In this document: piece by piece, positions 35,147-44,526 of the stretch | Layout of the letters: each line of letters begins with the position of its first letter | How positions within the stretch are numbered: position 1 is the first letter of the stretch | The notes under the pieces: generated by a model | The model's database searches: none | What the model was told of the DNA's origin: nothing | What the model saw: only the letters and a program-made list of their open reading frames with translations | Translations under genes and position numbers: made by a program | Source of the DNA: Pelagibacterales bacterium SAG-MED17 | GTDB taxonomy: Bacteria; Pseudomonadota; Alphaproteobacteria; Pelagibacterales; Pelagibacteraceae | Assembly (NCBI GenBank): GCA_014654115.1 | Contig: JACWDO010000001.1 | Span: forward strand, 1 to 64,000 | DNA: 64,000 bases | Direction of reading: 5' to 3'

Positions 35147-36181
35147 TTATGCGACTTGTATATTAGATTTTTTGAAATATGGGATTACGTTTTCACCAAT
35201 TCTATACATTGACTCTATTAGATCTTCTTGTGATTGTCCAAAACTTGAGCTAAGAATTACCTCGTCAACTCCTGCTTCGGCATAAACGCTAAGTTTATCG
35301 ATCATTTCATTTAAAGGACAAATTAAAAGATTTTCTTTTAATTCTTCTAACGTTTGTGTTCTTGGTAAAGCTTCTATATTCCCCTCTTTTACCTTACCTG
35401 GTCCTGTAAACATATTATCAAATCTTTTGTAATACTCATAAGCAAGTTTTGTTTTCTCTCTTGCCTCATTTTCGTCCTTTGCTAAATAAGCCATCCTTTG
35501 CATTGAAAGTTTGAGTAATTTACCTTTTTCACCTAATTGAACACAGCCTTCTTTAAATGCATTAACTCTACTTAATAAAAGATCTTTTGTTCCTGATAGC
35601 ACTGTTGACTGAACATGAAATCCTCTTGAAGCTGCATCTTTTATACTTTCTAAATTCATTGCAGCAACCATCATTGGTATAGGATTGCTTAGAGGTCGAG
35701 GCATTATAGTTAAAGGTTCGAAGTCATAGTATTTTCCCTTGTACGAAACTTCTTTATTTTTTAATAACAATTGTAGAACTTCTAGAGACTCTACAAATTT
35801 TTCTTTTGATTGTTCTATTGGTGTTCCAAGTCTTTTCATTTCCCATGGAAATGCTCCTCTTCCTACACCCAATATTAATCTTCCATCAGTTAATATATCA
35901 GCAGTAGCCACTTCACCAGCATATGTTCTCATATCGTGAAGAGGCAAAACAACTATCCCAGTTGTTATTTTAATATTTTTTGTAACTGATGCAATTTTTA
36001 CAGCCATCTGCAAAGGTGATGGCATCATTAGCAAGTTTATTAAATGATGCTCTGGTATTGACACAGTTGCATACCCAAGTTTTTCAGCAGTCACACATTC
36101 TTCAAGCATATTTTTAAAATGCTGCTTTGAACCAATGCTTGTATCTGGCATGTAACTTGTTAAAAAATGATTAAAATCCAT
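35147..36181 (-). CDS. LLM-class (bacterial-luciferase-like) flavin-dependent oxidoreductase
   Basis: A 344-residue TIM-barrel protein of the luciferase-like monooxygenase family. Family marks are the GVGRGAFPWEM segment near residue 108 and the PHD-like substrate loop after it. Such enzymes use reduced flavin from a separate reductase, or F420, and no reductase gene is in the window. It lies 6 bases before the hydrolase and 36 bases after carnitine dehydrogenase on the same strand. In bacteria, LLM and hydrolase pairs often open N- or O-containing chains. Confidence 0.83.
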   Translation of the reverse strand: MDFNHFLTSYMPDTSIGSKQHFKNMLEECVTAEKLGYATVSIPEHHLINLLMMPSPLQMAVKIASVTKNIKITTGIVVLPLHDMRTYAGEVATADILTDGRLILGVGRGAFPWEMKRLGTPIEQSKEKFVESLEVLQLLLKNKEVSYKGKYYDFEPLTIMPRPLSNPIPMMVAAMNLESIKDAASRGFHVQSTVLSGTKDLLLSRVNAFKEGCVQLGEKGKLLKLSMQRMAYLAKDENEAREKTKLAYEYYKRFDNMFTGPGKVKEGNIEALPRTQTLEELKENLLICPLNEMIDKLSVYAEAGVDEVILSSSFGQSQEDLIESMYRIGENVIPYFKKSNIQVA

Positions 36182-36217
36182 ATAACTAAATTACCATTTT
36201 AAGTTTTCTTTAGATAT

Positions 36218-37162
36218 CTATTTTCTAATTTTATTTTCATATTTTTTTCTAAGATTTTGAAGTTCAACTAAATACTCATCTCTTATATTTGATAATTGAT
36301 TGATTGATTTTCCTTTTGCTTGCTTTTTTGTACCAGAAATCAACCTTTCTGAGAGCTTTTTTGACAACTTTGGAGCTTTAAGCTTAGTCCAAGGAAGTTT
36401 TAATGCAGGCCCAAATTGTTCAAGCATATGCTTCATTCCGGCTTTTCCTCCTGCTAAATGAAAAGTTAAAAATGTTCCCATTAGTGAGTATCTTAAGCCC
36501 GGACCGTCCTCAATAGCTCTATCTAAATCCTCTGTTGAGGCATACCCATCATTTATAATATGAAGTGCTTCTCTCCACAAAGCTTCTTGAAGTCTATCAG
36601 ATAGATAGCCTGGTAGCTCCTTTTTAAGTATAATTGGGTTCATTGAGATCGATTTATAAAATTTATTTGCCTCATTTAATGATTTAGAACTAGTTTTTTT
36701 TCCTGGGACTATTTCAACTAAAGGTAGTAAATAAACAGGATTAAATGGATGGGCAATGATACCCCTTTCATTATTTTTACATTTTGAAAAAATTCTTGAG
36801 GGCAATAATCCAGACGAGCTAGAAGATATCAAGACCTCAGGTTTACAATTATTTGAAATTTTAGTTATTAATTGAGTTTTAAGTTTATAGTTTTCAGGAG
36901 CACATTCTTGAATTAGGTCTGCATCTTTAACAGCACTCTCTAATGAAGAAAAAAATTTTAAATTATTTAAATTTATTTTTTTTTTATTAAATAATTTTTT
37001 TACAAATGGTATGGCTCTTTTTATTTCTTGGATTAAATTATGTCTTTGAATTAAATTTTTATCGTATGCTAAAACTTTTATGTTATGAGCCAAAAGTCTT
37101 ATAGTCCACCCCACTCCAATTACACCTGTGCCAATTACTGCAACTTTTTTAATTCTGGACAT
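36218..37162 (-). CDS. cdhA: L-carnitine dehydrogenase-like 3-hydroxyacyl-CoA-dehydrogenase-family enzyme
   Basis: A 314-residue NAD enzyme with Rossmann motif GTGVIGVGW at 11-19. The segment HPFNPVYLLPLVEIV (catalytic His138, Asn141, Glu150) is the pattern of bacterial L-carnitine dehydrogenases rather than of fatty-acid enzymes. It would oxidise carnitine to 3-dehydrocarnitine. Its start overlaps the stop of the BKACE gene, whose product is the next enzyme in the known pathway, which strengthens the call. A generic 3-hydroxybutyryl-CoA dehydrogenase is the alternative. Confidence 0.8.
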   Translation of the reverse strand: MSRIKKVAVIGTGVIGVGWTIRLLAHNIKVLAYDKNLIQRHNLIQEIKRAIPFVKKLFNKKKINLNNLKFFSSLESAVKDADLIQECAPENYKLKTQLITKISNNCKPEVLISSSSSGLLPSRIFSKCKNNERGIIAHPFNPVYLLPLVEIVPGKKTSSKSLNEANKFYKSISMNPIILKKELPGYLSDRLQEALWREALHIINDGYASTEDLDRAIEDGPGLRYSLMGTFLTFHLAGGKAGMKHMLEQFGPALKLPWTKLKAPKLSKKLSERLISGTKKQAKGKSINQLSNIRDEYLVELQNLRKKYENKIRK

Positions 37163-38049
37163 TACTTGTGTTTTACAAGCTTTAGTTTTTTCCTTGTTTC
37201 TTCTGCAGTCATTATTGATGCTCCTAGATCAGTTACAATTCTAATCGCTTTTTCAACTAACTGAGCATTTGTTGCAAGTTTACCTTTTGATATATACAAA
37301 TTATCTTCTAAGCCAACTCTTGGATTTCCACCCATAACAACTGTTTGTGCTACAAAAGGCATTTCATTTTTTGATATAGCAAAGCCTGACCACACTCCTT
37401 GTTCTGGCATTATATCCTTCATTGCTTGCATTGCTAACGGAGTAGCTGGAGCTCCCCAAGGAATACCTAAACACATTTGGAACATTGGAGGATCATCTAG
37501 CAATCCTTCTTTATACAATTGAGAGCCAAACCACATATTTCCTAAATCGAATGCCTCTATCTCTGGTTTTACTTTAATTTCCTTTAATTTTTTTGCAGCT
37601 TTTCTTAAATCATTTGGAGTATTAACTGTAATTACTGACCCATCACCAAAGTTTAATGTTCCAGCATCTAATGTGCAAATTTCAGGCAAGAATTGTTCTG
37701 CGTTAGCTATTCTTTCCATAACATTTGCCATGTCAGTCATAGGGCCAAAATCTAGAGGATTTTTTCCCTGTCCAATATCCAAATCTCCACCCATACCAGT
37801 TGTTAAGTTTAAAATTACATCAGTTTCACTTGATCTAATTCTATCAACTACTTCTTTATATAATTCCAACCTTCTACTTGGTGTTCCATCCTCTTCTCTT
37901 ACATGAATATGTGCAATTGCTGCTCCAGCTTTTGCTGCCTCTATTGCTGATTTAGCGATTTGTTCTGGTGTTTTAGGCAAGTCAGGGTGTTTGCTTGCAG
38001 TATCTCCTGACCCTGTTACAGCACATGATACAAAAACGTTGTTGTTCAT
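37162..38049 (-). CDS. cdhC: BKACE (DUF849) beta-keto acid cleavage enzyme, probably 3-dehydrocarnitine-cleaving
   Basis: A 295-residue zinc enzyme of the beta-keto acid cleavage family. HIHVRE gives zinc ligands His47 and His49, a VGLEDN segment near 245-250 supplies the Glu, and the CTLDAGTLNFGD loop (about 125-136) is typical. Family members condense a beta-keto acid with acetyl-CoA to give acetoacetate and a new acyl-CoA. With dehydrocarnitine the product is betainyl-CoA. Overlap with the carnitine-dehydrogenase-like gene supports that substrate. It reads divergently from the class II aldolase gene over 29 bases. Confidence 0.82.
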   Translation of the reverse strand: MNNNVFVSCAVTGSGDTASKHPDLPKTPEQIAKSAIEAAKAGAAIAHIHVREEDGTPSRRLELYKEVVDRIRSSETDVILNLTTGMGGDLDIGQGKNPLDFGPMTDMANVMERIANAEQFLPEICTLDAGTLNFGDGSVITVNTPNDLRKAAKKLKEIKVKPEIEAFDLGNMWFGSQLYKEGLLDDPPMFQMCLGIPWGAPATPLAMQAMKDIMPEQGVWSGFAISKNEMPFVAQTVVMGGNPRVGLEDNLYISKGKLATNAQLVEKAIRIVTDLGASIMTAEETRKKLKLVKHK

Positions 38050-38078
38050 AATTTATTTTTCAACTATATTTTAAAATC

Positions 38079-38810
38079 ATGCAAATGGAAATATCAGAAT
38101 TACAGAAAGATTTAGCTGCAACTTTTAGATGGACAGCTAGACTTGATATGCATGAAGGTGTTGCAAACCATTTTAGTGCATGCATACCTGGTACATCTGA
38201 TTTTTACTGCAATAAAGCAGGTATTCATTTTAGCAGAATAAAGGCTAGTGATTTGATCTTAGTAACTAAAGAAAACAAAGACGAGCTAAAAAATAAACCA
38301 GACATTATTGATCCGACAGCCTTGTATATCCATGGTGCAATTCACGAAAAAGCTTCACACGCAAGATGTATTTTTCATGTCCATTCTAAATATGCTACTG
38401 CCCTTTCTACTCTAAAAGACCCAGTCTTAAAACCAATAGATCAAAATACGATGATGTTTTATAATAGAGTATCTATATACAATGAATTTGGAGGTTTAGG
38501 TCTTGAAGATGAAGCTATTAAAATGGCAAATTCTCTTGGGAATAAACAACACATGTTACTTGCAAATCATGGCATTTTAACAACAGGAGCAAGTGTTGCT
38601 GAAGGTTTTAATTCCCTTTATTATTTTGAAAGAGCGGCACAAACATATCTTATAGCTCTTTCAACAAACCAAGAACTTAATGTGGTCAGCCATGAAGTGG
38701 CAGAGAAAACTGCAGAAGAACATGCAAACTTTCCAACTGACTTTCCCAATCTATTCCTATCTCAAATAAGATTAATTTTAGATAAAGAAGAACCTGATTA
38801 TAAAAATTAA
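38079..38810 (+). CDS. Class II aldolase/adducin-domain protein
   Basis: A 243-residue protein of the zinc-dependent class II aldolase fold. Metal-binding histidines are visible in FHVHSKY (about residue 108-110) and in the LLANHGILT segment near 158. Relatives include fuculose-phosphate aldolase and decarboxylases, but many catabolic members are uncharacterised. Its stop directly abuts the start of the CitE-like lyase, so the two are cotranscribed. An in-frame ATG six bases after the first is an alternative start. Confidence 0.82.
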   Translation: MQMEISELQKDLAATFRWTARLDMHEGVANHFSACIPGTSDFYCNKAGIHFSRIKASDLILVTKENKDELKNKPDIIDPTALYIHGAIHEKASHARCIFHVHSKYATALSTLKDPVLKPIDQNTMMFYNRVSIYNEFGGLGLEDEAIKMANSLGNKQHMLLANHGILTTGASVAEGFNSLYYFERAAQTYLIALSTNQELNVVSHEVAEKTAEEHANFPTDFPNLFLSQIRLILDKEEPDYKN

Positions 38811-39671
38811 ATGAACTTGGACAAATTAAAAGTAAGACGAAGTTTTATTTTTACGCCTGGCCTTCATCCTGAAATGTTTCCTAAAGCAATTGCATCAGGT
38901 GCAGATATGGTCTGTATTGAATTAGAAGATGGGATAGCAATTAATGATAAAGCAGAAGCTAGAAAAAATACTATAGAGGCACTGAAAACTCTCGAAGTAA
39001 AAAATGATGTAGAATTAGTTGTAAGACTTAATAATCAAAGAACAAAGTTTGGTCTTTTAGATTTAGAAGCTTTCATATCTAGCAAAATAAATTTAAAGGC
39101 TATCATGTTACCGAAGGTTAAAACTCCAGATGAAATAACGTTTATAGATGATCTTTTAACAGACTGTAATTTAGATACGGATCTTCACGTAATAATGGAA
39201 ACAAATGAGGCTTTAGAAAATATTTATAATATTGCTCATGCCAGTAAAAGAATAGTTGCTCTATATTTTGGTGGAGTTGATATGGCAGCTGAGCTTAGAG
39301 TAGAAAATAAATGGGAAAATCTTATTCATGCAAGATCTAAATTAGTGCATGCGGGTGCAAGTGTTGGTATAGATGTAATAGATGTACCCTATTTAGATTT
39401 AGAGAATATGGGAGGAATGAAGAAGGAGGCTGAACAGGTGAGAAACTTAGGTTTTACTGGAAAAGGTTCTATTCATCCAAAACAAATTGAAATTTTAAAT
39501 GAAGTATTTACACCACCCCAAGATGAAATTATCAAGGCTAAAAAAATTTTAGAAGAATTTAATAATTCAAATACAGGTCTAGTAGTCATAGACGGTAAAC
39601 TTATAGAAAAGCCTGTCCTTCGAGAAATGAAAAGAAAAATATTGATAGCAGATAAAATAAATAAAGCTTAA
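38811..39671 (+). CDS. HpcH/HpaI aldolase / citrate-lyase-beta-like lyase
   Basis: A 286-residue TIM-barrel lyase of the CitE/malyl-CoA lyase group. Family features are RRSFIFTPG near the N-terminus, IELEDG (about 42-47) for magnesium binding, and FGGVDMAAEL near 160. The reaction is cleavage or condensation of a hydroxyacyl-CoA or hydroxyacid. Its length fits CitE-like (CLYBL) proteins. In this operon it could process acetoacetate- or malate-derived CoA esters from the carnitine route, which is speculation. Confidence 0.8.
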   Translation: MNLDKLKVRRSFIFTPGLHPEMFPKAIASGADMVCIELEDGIAINDKAEARKNTIEALKTLEVKNDVELVVRLNNQRTKFGLLDLEAFISSKINLKAIMLPKVKTPDEITFIDDLLTDCNLDTDLHVIMETNEALENIYNIAHASKRIVALYFGGVDMAAELRVENKWENLIHARSKLVHAGASVGIDVIDVPYLDLENMGGMKKEAEQVRNLGFTGKGSIHPKQIEILNEVFTPPQDEIIKAKKILEEFNNSNTGLVVIDGKLIEKPVLREMKRKILIADKINKA

Positions 39672-39674
39672 ATA

Positions 39675-40142
39675 ATGTCATATCATCTTGCCACTAGAAA
39701 AGTTTTAAAGGAATGGACGGATTACAATGAACATATGAATATGGCATACTATGTTCTTATTTTTGATCAAGCTTGGGAAACAATGCTAAATAAATTTCAT
39801 ATGGGTGGTTCAAACGCACAAATCAATAAAAGAAGTACTATGGTTGTGGATACAAGAACGACCTATGACAATGAAGTGAAAGAAAATGATGAAGTAGATG
39901 TGTATTGTACTTTTTTTGATCATGATAAAAAAAGATTACATTTAAAATGTGAAATGTATGAAAAGAAGTCAAATAAACTTGCTGCAACTATTGAGAGTTT
40001 ATCGCTTTATATTGATCTTGATAAAAGAAAGGTCACAGAATTTGAACAAGATAAAATCCAGATTATGGATGACTTTATAAATAAAAATAAGGTTTCTTTT
40101 AACTCAGAAAATTTAGTGTTTTCTGGTAAGCTAAAAAAATAA
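39675..40142 (+). CDS. cdhB: Betainyl-CoA thioesterase-like 4HBT-family protein
   Basis: A 155-residue hot-dog-fold thioesterase. The N-terminal segment EWTDYNEHMNMAYYVLIFD matches the WxDYNxHMN signature of carnitine-operon thioesterases that release glycine betaine from betainyl-CoA, the step after BKACE cleavage. It lies 3 bases after the CitE-like gene and 3 before a TauD-family gene. Carnitine dehydrogenase and BKACE are encoded on the other strand 1.6 kb to the left. Another acyl-CoA substrate cannot be excluded. Confidence 0.78.
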   Translation: MSYHLATRKVLKEWTDYNEHMNMAYYVLIFDQAWETMLNKFHMGGSNAQINKRSTMVVDTRTTYDNEVKENDEVDVYCTFFDHDKKRLHLKCEMYEKKSNKLAATIESLSLYIDLDKRKVTEFEQDKIQIMDDFINKNKVSFNSENLVFSGKLKK

Positions 40143-40145
40143 GTT

Positions 40146-40979
40146 ATGGAAATTAAACTTTTGTCAGGTGCGCTAGGTGCAGAAATAAGAGGGATAGATC
40201 TTAAAGATACCTCTGAGCAAAACATCAAGGAAATCAATAATTTATTATTAGAACACAAAGTTATTTTCTTTAGAGACCAAAAAATTAATGCTGAACAACA
40301 TATAGCCCTAGCTGAAAAATTTGGACCATTAGAAACACATGCGTATGTAAAAGGATTAAATGATCATCCTGAAATTGTCAGAATAATTAAAGCAGAAGAT
40401 GAAAAAAACCAATGGGGAGAGAATTGGCATAGCGATGTTAGTTACAATGAAAAACCAACGAAAGCAGTAATATTGAAATCAATTAAAATTCCTCCAGTTG
40501 GTGGTGATACATGTTTTGCAAACATGGAGCTTGCGTGGGAAACATTAGATGAAGACATAAAAGAAAAGATAAAAGATAAAAAAGCAATCCATAGTTCTCT
40601 TGGTGCAGAATTTTTTATTGAAAGTTACAAAAAAATGGAAGGAAATGATAAAAGAAATTTTGATGAATATTCTAATGAACATCCGATTGTTAGAACACAT
40701 CCTGAGACTGGAAAAAAGATCCTATTTGTAAATTGGACATATACAAAAAAAATAATTGGTTTGGAAGAAAAAGAAAGTGACGAAATTTTAAAAAAAATAT
40801 TTGAACATCAGGCTAGGTTAGAATTAACTTGTAGATTTACTTGGACGGAAAATACTGTTTGTATATGGGATAATAGAAGTGTTATTCATTTTGCAATTGC
40901 TGACTTTTACCCAGGCAGAGGTTTAGGTCATGAACGAATAATGGATAGAATTGCCATCGAAGGCGATCATCCTCAATAA
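40146..40979 (+). CDS. TauD/TfdA-family Fe(II)/2-oxoglutarate dioxygenase
   Basis: A 277-residue oxygenase with iron ligands His95 and Asp97 (WHSD) and His248, and 2-oxoglutarate Arg264 or Arg268. Spacing is close to E. coli TauD. The family covers taurine, other sulfonates, and choline-like or aromatic ethers. Neighbours (thioesterase before, choline-dehydrogenase-like flavoprotein 5 bases after) point to quaternary amine or sulfonate metabolism. I cannot choose a substrate. Confidence 0.85.
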   Translation: MEIKLLSGALGAEIRGIDLKDTSEQNIKEINNLLLEHKVIFFRDQKINAEQHIALAEKFGPLETHAYVKGLNDHPEIVRIIKAEDEKNQWGENWHSDVSYNEKPTKAVILKSIKIPPVGGDTCFANMELAWETLDEDIKEKIKDKKAIHSSLGAEFFIESYKKMEGNDKRNFDEYSNEHPIVRTHPETGKKILFVNWTYTKKIIGLEEKESDEILKKIFEHQARLELTCRFTWTENTVCIWDNRSVIHFAIADFYPGRGLGHERIMDRIAIEGDHPQ

Positions 40980-40984
40980 TTACC

Positions 40985-42565
40985 TTGAAATTTGATTATT
41001 TAATAATTGGTGCAGGAACAGCAGGCTGTGTATTAGCCAACAGACTATCCGAGCAAAGCCAAAATAATGTTGCTATTTTTGAAGCTGGAAAAGATAGCGA
41101 TATATGGAAAGTGAACATGCCTCTTGCAATACTTTATGCAATGCATGATCCAAAATATAATTATAAGTATTATTCTGAACCTGAGCCTTATTTAAATAAT
41201 AGAAAATTATTCTGCCCTAGAGGTAAAATGATAGGTGGATGTTCCGCACACAATGGGATGGTTTACGTAAGAGGAAATAAAAATGATTATGAAAGATGGT
41301 CTTCTTTTGGATTAAAAAATTGGTCTTACGAAAATGTCTTACCTTTTTTTAAAAAAATTGAAACATGGTCGGGTGGAGAAAATAGATATAGAGGTGGGAG
41401 CGGTATACTTCCAATAAATCAGTCAGAAAATAAAAACCCACTTTTTAAAGCTTTTTTAAATTCTGCTCAGGAGGCTGGACATAGTAAAAATGAAGATATG
41501 AATGGAGAAGATCAAGAAGGTTTTGGAATGTATGATGTTACAATTCACAAAGGTGAAAGAGCTAGTGCATCCAAGTACTATTTAAAACCTGCAAAAAGTA
41601 GGAAAAACCTTAAGGTATTTACTGAGTCTTTTGTAGAAAAAATTATTTTTGAGGGAAAAAAAGCTGTTGGAATAAGGGTAAAAATTAAAAATAAAGTACA
41701 AACAATTTATGCAAACAAAGAAGTTATTTTAAGTGGAGGATCAATTAATTCGCCTCAATTATTAATGGTTTCGGGTGTAGGTCCTGCTGATCATTTAAAA
41801 GACAAGGGAATTGAAATAATTCACGAATTGAAAGGTGTTGGTAAAAATTTACAAGACCATTTAGAAACTTATATTCAACAAGAATGCAAAACTCCAGATA
41901 CATTATATTCATATGTAAATAAACTAAGTATGATGAAAATTGGTATACAATGGTTTTTAAACAAAAGTGGTCCCTGCTCAACTTCATTTTTAGAAGCTGG
42001 AGGTTTTTGCAAATCATCAACTGATAAAGAGTATCCAAATATACAATTTCATTTTTTTCCAGCCTTTGTGATTGATCATGGTTTAGTGGATCCAGATAGA
42101 CATGGGTTTCAATTACATGCAAGTCTTAATCAACCTAAAAGCCGTGGTGAAATTACTTTAAATAGTTCAAACCCATATGATTATCCTAAAATTCAGTTTA
42201 ATTATTTAAAAGAAGAGTATGATCTTGAAGAAACTGTTAAATGTGTACATGTTGCAAGAGAAATTCTAAAGCAAAACTCTATGAAGCCTTATGCTGGAAG
42301 AGAAATTGGACCAGGAGAAAAAGCAAATTCAGATGAAGAGATAAGGGAATATATAAGATCAAAAGCTGAAACTGCTTATCATCCCTCTTGTACTTTAAAA
42401 ATGGGCATAGATGATATGGCGGTTGTGGATGAAAAATTGAAAATACACGGTCTTCAAAATATTAGAGTGGCAGATGCATCAATTATGCCAGAAATAACGA
42501 GTGGAAACTTAAATGCCCCAACATTAATGATTGGCGAGAGAGCTGCTGATTTTATTCAAAATTAA
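40985..42565 (+). CDS. GMC-family FAD oxidoreductase (choline dehydrogenase-like)
   Basis: A 526-residue flavoprotein with the FAD motif GAGTAG (8-13), the CSAHNGMVYVRG segment near residue 89, catalytic His466 (YHPSC) and the C-terminal GNLNAPTLMIGE. Choline dehydrogenase BetA, which makes betaine aldehyde, is the best-known relative; other alcohol dehydrogenases share the fold. The start is TTG, 5 bases after the TauD gene. Aldehyde dehydrogenases at 15533 or 48848 could finish oxidation to betaine if choline is the substrate. Confidence 0.83.
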   Translation: MKFDYLIIGAGTAGCVLANRLSEQSQNNVAIFEAGKDSDIWKVNMPLAILYAMHDPKYNYKYYSEPEPYLNNRKLFCPRGKMIGGCSAHNGMVYVRGNKNDYERWSSFGLKNWSYENVLPFFKKIETWSGGENRYRGGSGILPINQSENKNPLFKAFLNSAQEAGHSKNEDMNGEDQEGFGMYDVTIHKGERASASKYYLKPAKSRKNLKVFTESFVEKIIFEGKKAVGIRVKIKNKVQTIYANKEVILSGGSINSPQLLMVSGVGPADHLKDKGIEIIHELKGVGKNLQDHLETYIQQECKTPDTLYSYVNKLSMMKIGIQWFLNKSGPCSTSFLEAGGFCKSSTDKEYPNIQFHFFPAFVIDHGLVDPDRHGFQLHASLNQPKSRGEITLNSSNPYDYPKIQFNYLKEEYDLEETVKCVHVAREILKQNSMKPYAGREIGPGEKANSDEEIREYIRSKAETAYHPSCTLKMGIDDMAVVDEKLKIHGLQNIRVADASIMPEITSGNLNAPTLMIGERAADFIQN

Positions 42566-42610
42566 ATTTAATAAATATAAAGTTCAAATTTTATTTGATA
42601 TATATGTGAA

Positions 42611-43561
42611 ATGAATATTGAAAATAATAATCCTAAGGGAATAATATTTGTTCTTACTGGAATGGCATTATTTTCAATTCAAGACTCTCTAATAAAATAT
42701 ATATTTAATGATGTAGCTTTATATGAGCTGTATTTTGGCAGAACTATTATTGCAGCGGCCTTATTGATTATTTTTTTATATTTTAAAAAAGAAAAAATAG
42801 TATTTAAAACAGAATTTCCACTTTTAACTGGATTAAGAGTTACATTATTTTTTTTAGGATTTAGTTTCTTTTATATTTCTTTGACATTTATGACTTTAGC
42901 CATGGCAAATGCGTTATTTTTTTCTAGCCCTTTTTTTATGTCAATTTTTGCAAAATTCTTTTTAAAAGAAGAAATAGGCATTAGAAGATGGTCTGCTATT
43001 TTTGTTGGTTTTATTGGTGTTTATATTGTTTTAAACCCAGATTTCAGTGACTTTAATTATTACAAACTCGCACCAGTCGCTTGTGCATTATGTTATGCCT
43101 CTTCAATGACAATAACTAAATATACTTCTGTAAAAGACAATGTTTATACACAGATGATATGGATGTATGCCACAGCAATATCTTTTAGCTTGGCTTTATA
43201 CTTTTTTACAGGAGACGGTAGAATGAATACTTTCTCAAATCCTACAATGCAATTTATTACTAGGGAGTGGTTTTCAAACCCTTCATATGCATGGCCTTTT
43301 ATAGTTGCAATGGGTTTTGTCGGAGCTGCAGCTTTCTTCTGTGTATTTTCAGCTTATAGTATTGCCTCGCCATCTGTAGTCTCTCTATTTGAATATTCGT
43401 TAATTATATGGGCAATGCTTATTGGTTATTTTTTATTTCAAGATGTTCCAACTTATAGAACTTTTATAGGAGTAGTCTTAATTATTGGTGCTGGTATCTA
43501 TATTTATATAAGAGAAAAAGCTAGAGACCAAATGATTGCAACTGATACACCAAATAGATGA
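42611..43561 (+). CDS. DMT-superfamily (EamA) transporter
   Basis: A 316-residue membrane protein with ten predicted helices and the RRWSAIFVGFIGVYIVL repeat motif, closely resembling the protein at 24491-25423. It follows the GMC oxidoreductase by 45 bases and overlaps the next oxygenase gene by four (ATGA), so it belongs to the same unit. Likely role: import or export of a metabolite of this pathway. Confidence 0.85.
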   Translation: MNIENNNPKGIIFVLTGMALFSIQDSLIKYIFNDVALYELYFGRTIIAAALLIIFLYFKKEKIVFKTEFPLLTGLRVTLFFLGFSFFYISLTFMTLAMANALFFSSPFFMSIFAKFFLKEEIGIRRWSAIFVGFIGVYIVLNPDFSDFNYYKLAPVACALCYASSMTITKYTSVKDNVYTQMIWMYATAISFSLALYFFTGDGRMNTFSNPTMQFITREWFSNPSYAWPFIVAMGFVGAAAFFCVFSAYSIASPSVVSLFEYSLIIWAMLIGYFLFQDVPTYRTFIGVVLIIGAGIYIYIREKARDQMIATDTPNR

Positions 43562-44526
43562 ATAAAAATTATATTCCAACAATTGATGTTTCTAAAATAT
43601 TAAATAATAAGTTTAATTCAATAGCCTCTAAAAATATAATTAATAAAATTAATAAAGCCTGTGTTGAGGTGGGTTTTTTTCAAATTATTGGTCATGGAAT
43701 AAAACTCAGTAATATTAATAAAATTTGTACAATTGGTGAAAAATTTTTTGAAACAAGTTTTCAAAATAAATTAAAGTTAGCACCCAGAAAGTGGAATAAA
43801 AAAAACAAAAATTTTTATAGAGGATATTTTCCAAATGATGTAAATGGCAAAGAAGGCTTAGATTTGGGTGATCTAAGAGTAACTAAAAATTATTCTGAAA
43901 AATTAAACAATCAATATATCGAATACTTGAATATTAAAAAATCGTTAAGTAAAAAATCAACAGAAGAATTATCAAAATATTTTGACAATATATTTAATTT
44001 AAGTGAAACTATTTTTAAAGCTATTATAAAATTATATAATAAAGATACAGATATTTCTAAAAAAGCATTTTCTAGATTAAAAACTCTAAGTACATTGAGA
44101 TTTAACTATTATCCCAACCAAACCAAACCTGTTGAAATTTCTGAACAAGATGGTGTTGCGCTTGGTTGTGAAACTCACGTAGATAGTGGTATTTTTACTA
44201 TTCTTTATCAAAATAAAAAAGGTGGACTGCAAGTTCAAAATCGAAAATCAAAAAAGTGGTATGATGTGCCTTTTAATAAAAAAGCACTAGTAGTAAATAC
44301 GGGAAGAGCGCTTGAATATTTGAGTAAAGGTAAATTTAAGGCAACAAATCATAGAGTTTTATGGAATAAGCAAAAAAGGCTATCTGTTCCTTTCTTTTTT
44401 GAACCCTCTTATGACTTTAAGATGAATCATGGCTTCTTAAATCAACCAAAAACAAATAGTTCAGGGCAAAGTTATGAAAAATTTCTAAATAAATCTCTTA
44501 AAAAATTCATTGAATATCAAAGGTAA
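43558..44526 (+). CDS. Isopenicillin-N-synthase-like Fe(II)/2-oxoglutarate oxygenase
   Basis: A 322-residue, lysine- and asparagine-rich oxygenase of the DIOX/IPNS family. Iron ligands are His207 and Asp209 (THVDSG) and His265 (NHRVL); Arg near 275 with following Ser (RLSVP) is the 2-oxoglutarate site. Such bacterial proteins hydroxylate or desaturate small molecules, and ethylene-forming enzyme is one relative. It is the last gene of the unit that begins at 38079 and is coupled to the DMT gene. Confidence 0.83.
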   Translation: MNKNYIPTIDVSKILNNKFNSIASKNIINKINKACVEVGFFQIIGHGIKLSNINKICTIGEKFFETSFQNKLKLAPRKWNKKNKNFYRGYFPNDVNGKEGLDLGDLRVTKNYSEKLNNQYIEYLNIKKSLSKKSTEELSKYFDNIFNLSETIFKAIIKLYNKDTDISKKAFSRLKTLSTLRFNYYPNQTKPVEISEQDGVALGCETHVDSGIFTILYQNKKGGLQVQNRKSKKWYDVPFNKKALVVNTGRALEYLSKGKFKATNHRVLWNKQKRLSVPFFFEPSYDFKMNHGFLNQPKTNSSGQSYEKFLNKSLKKFIEYQR

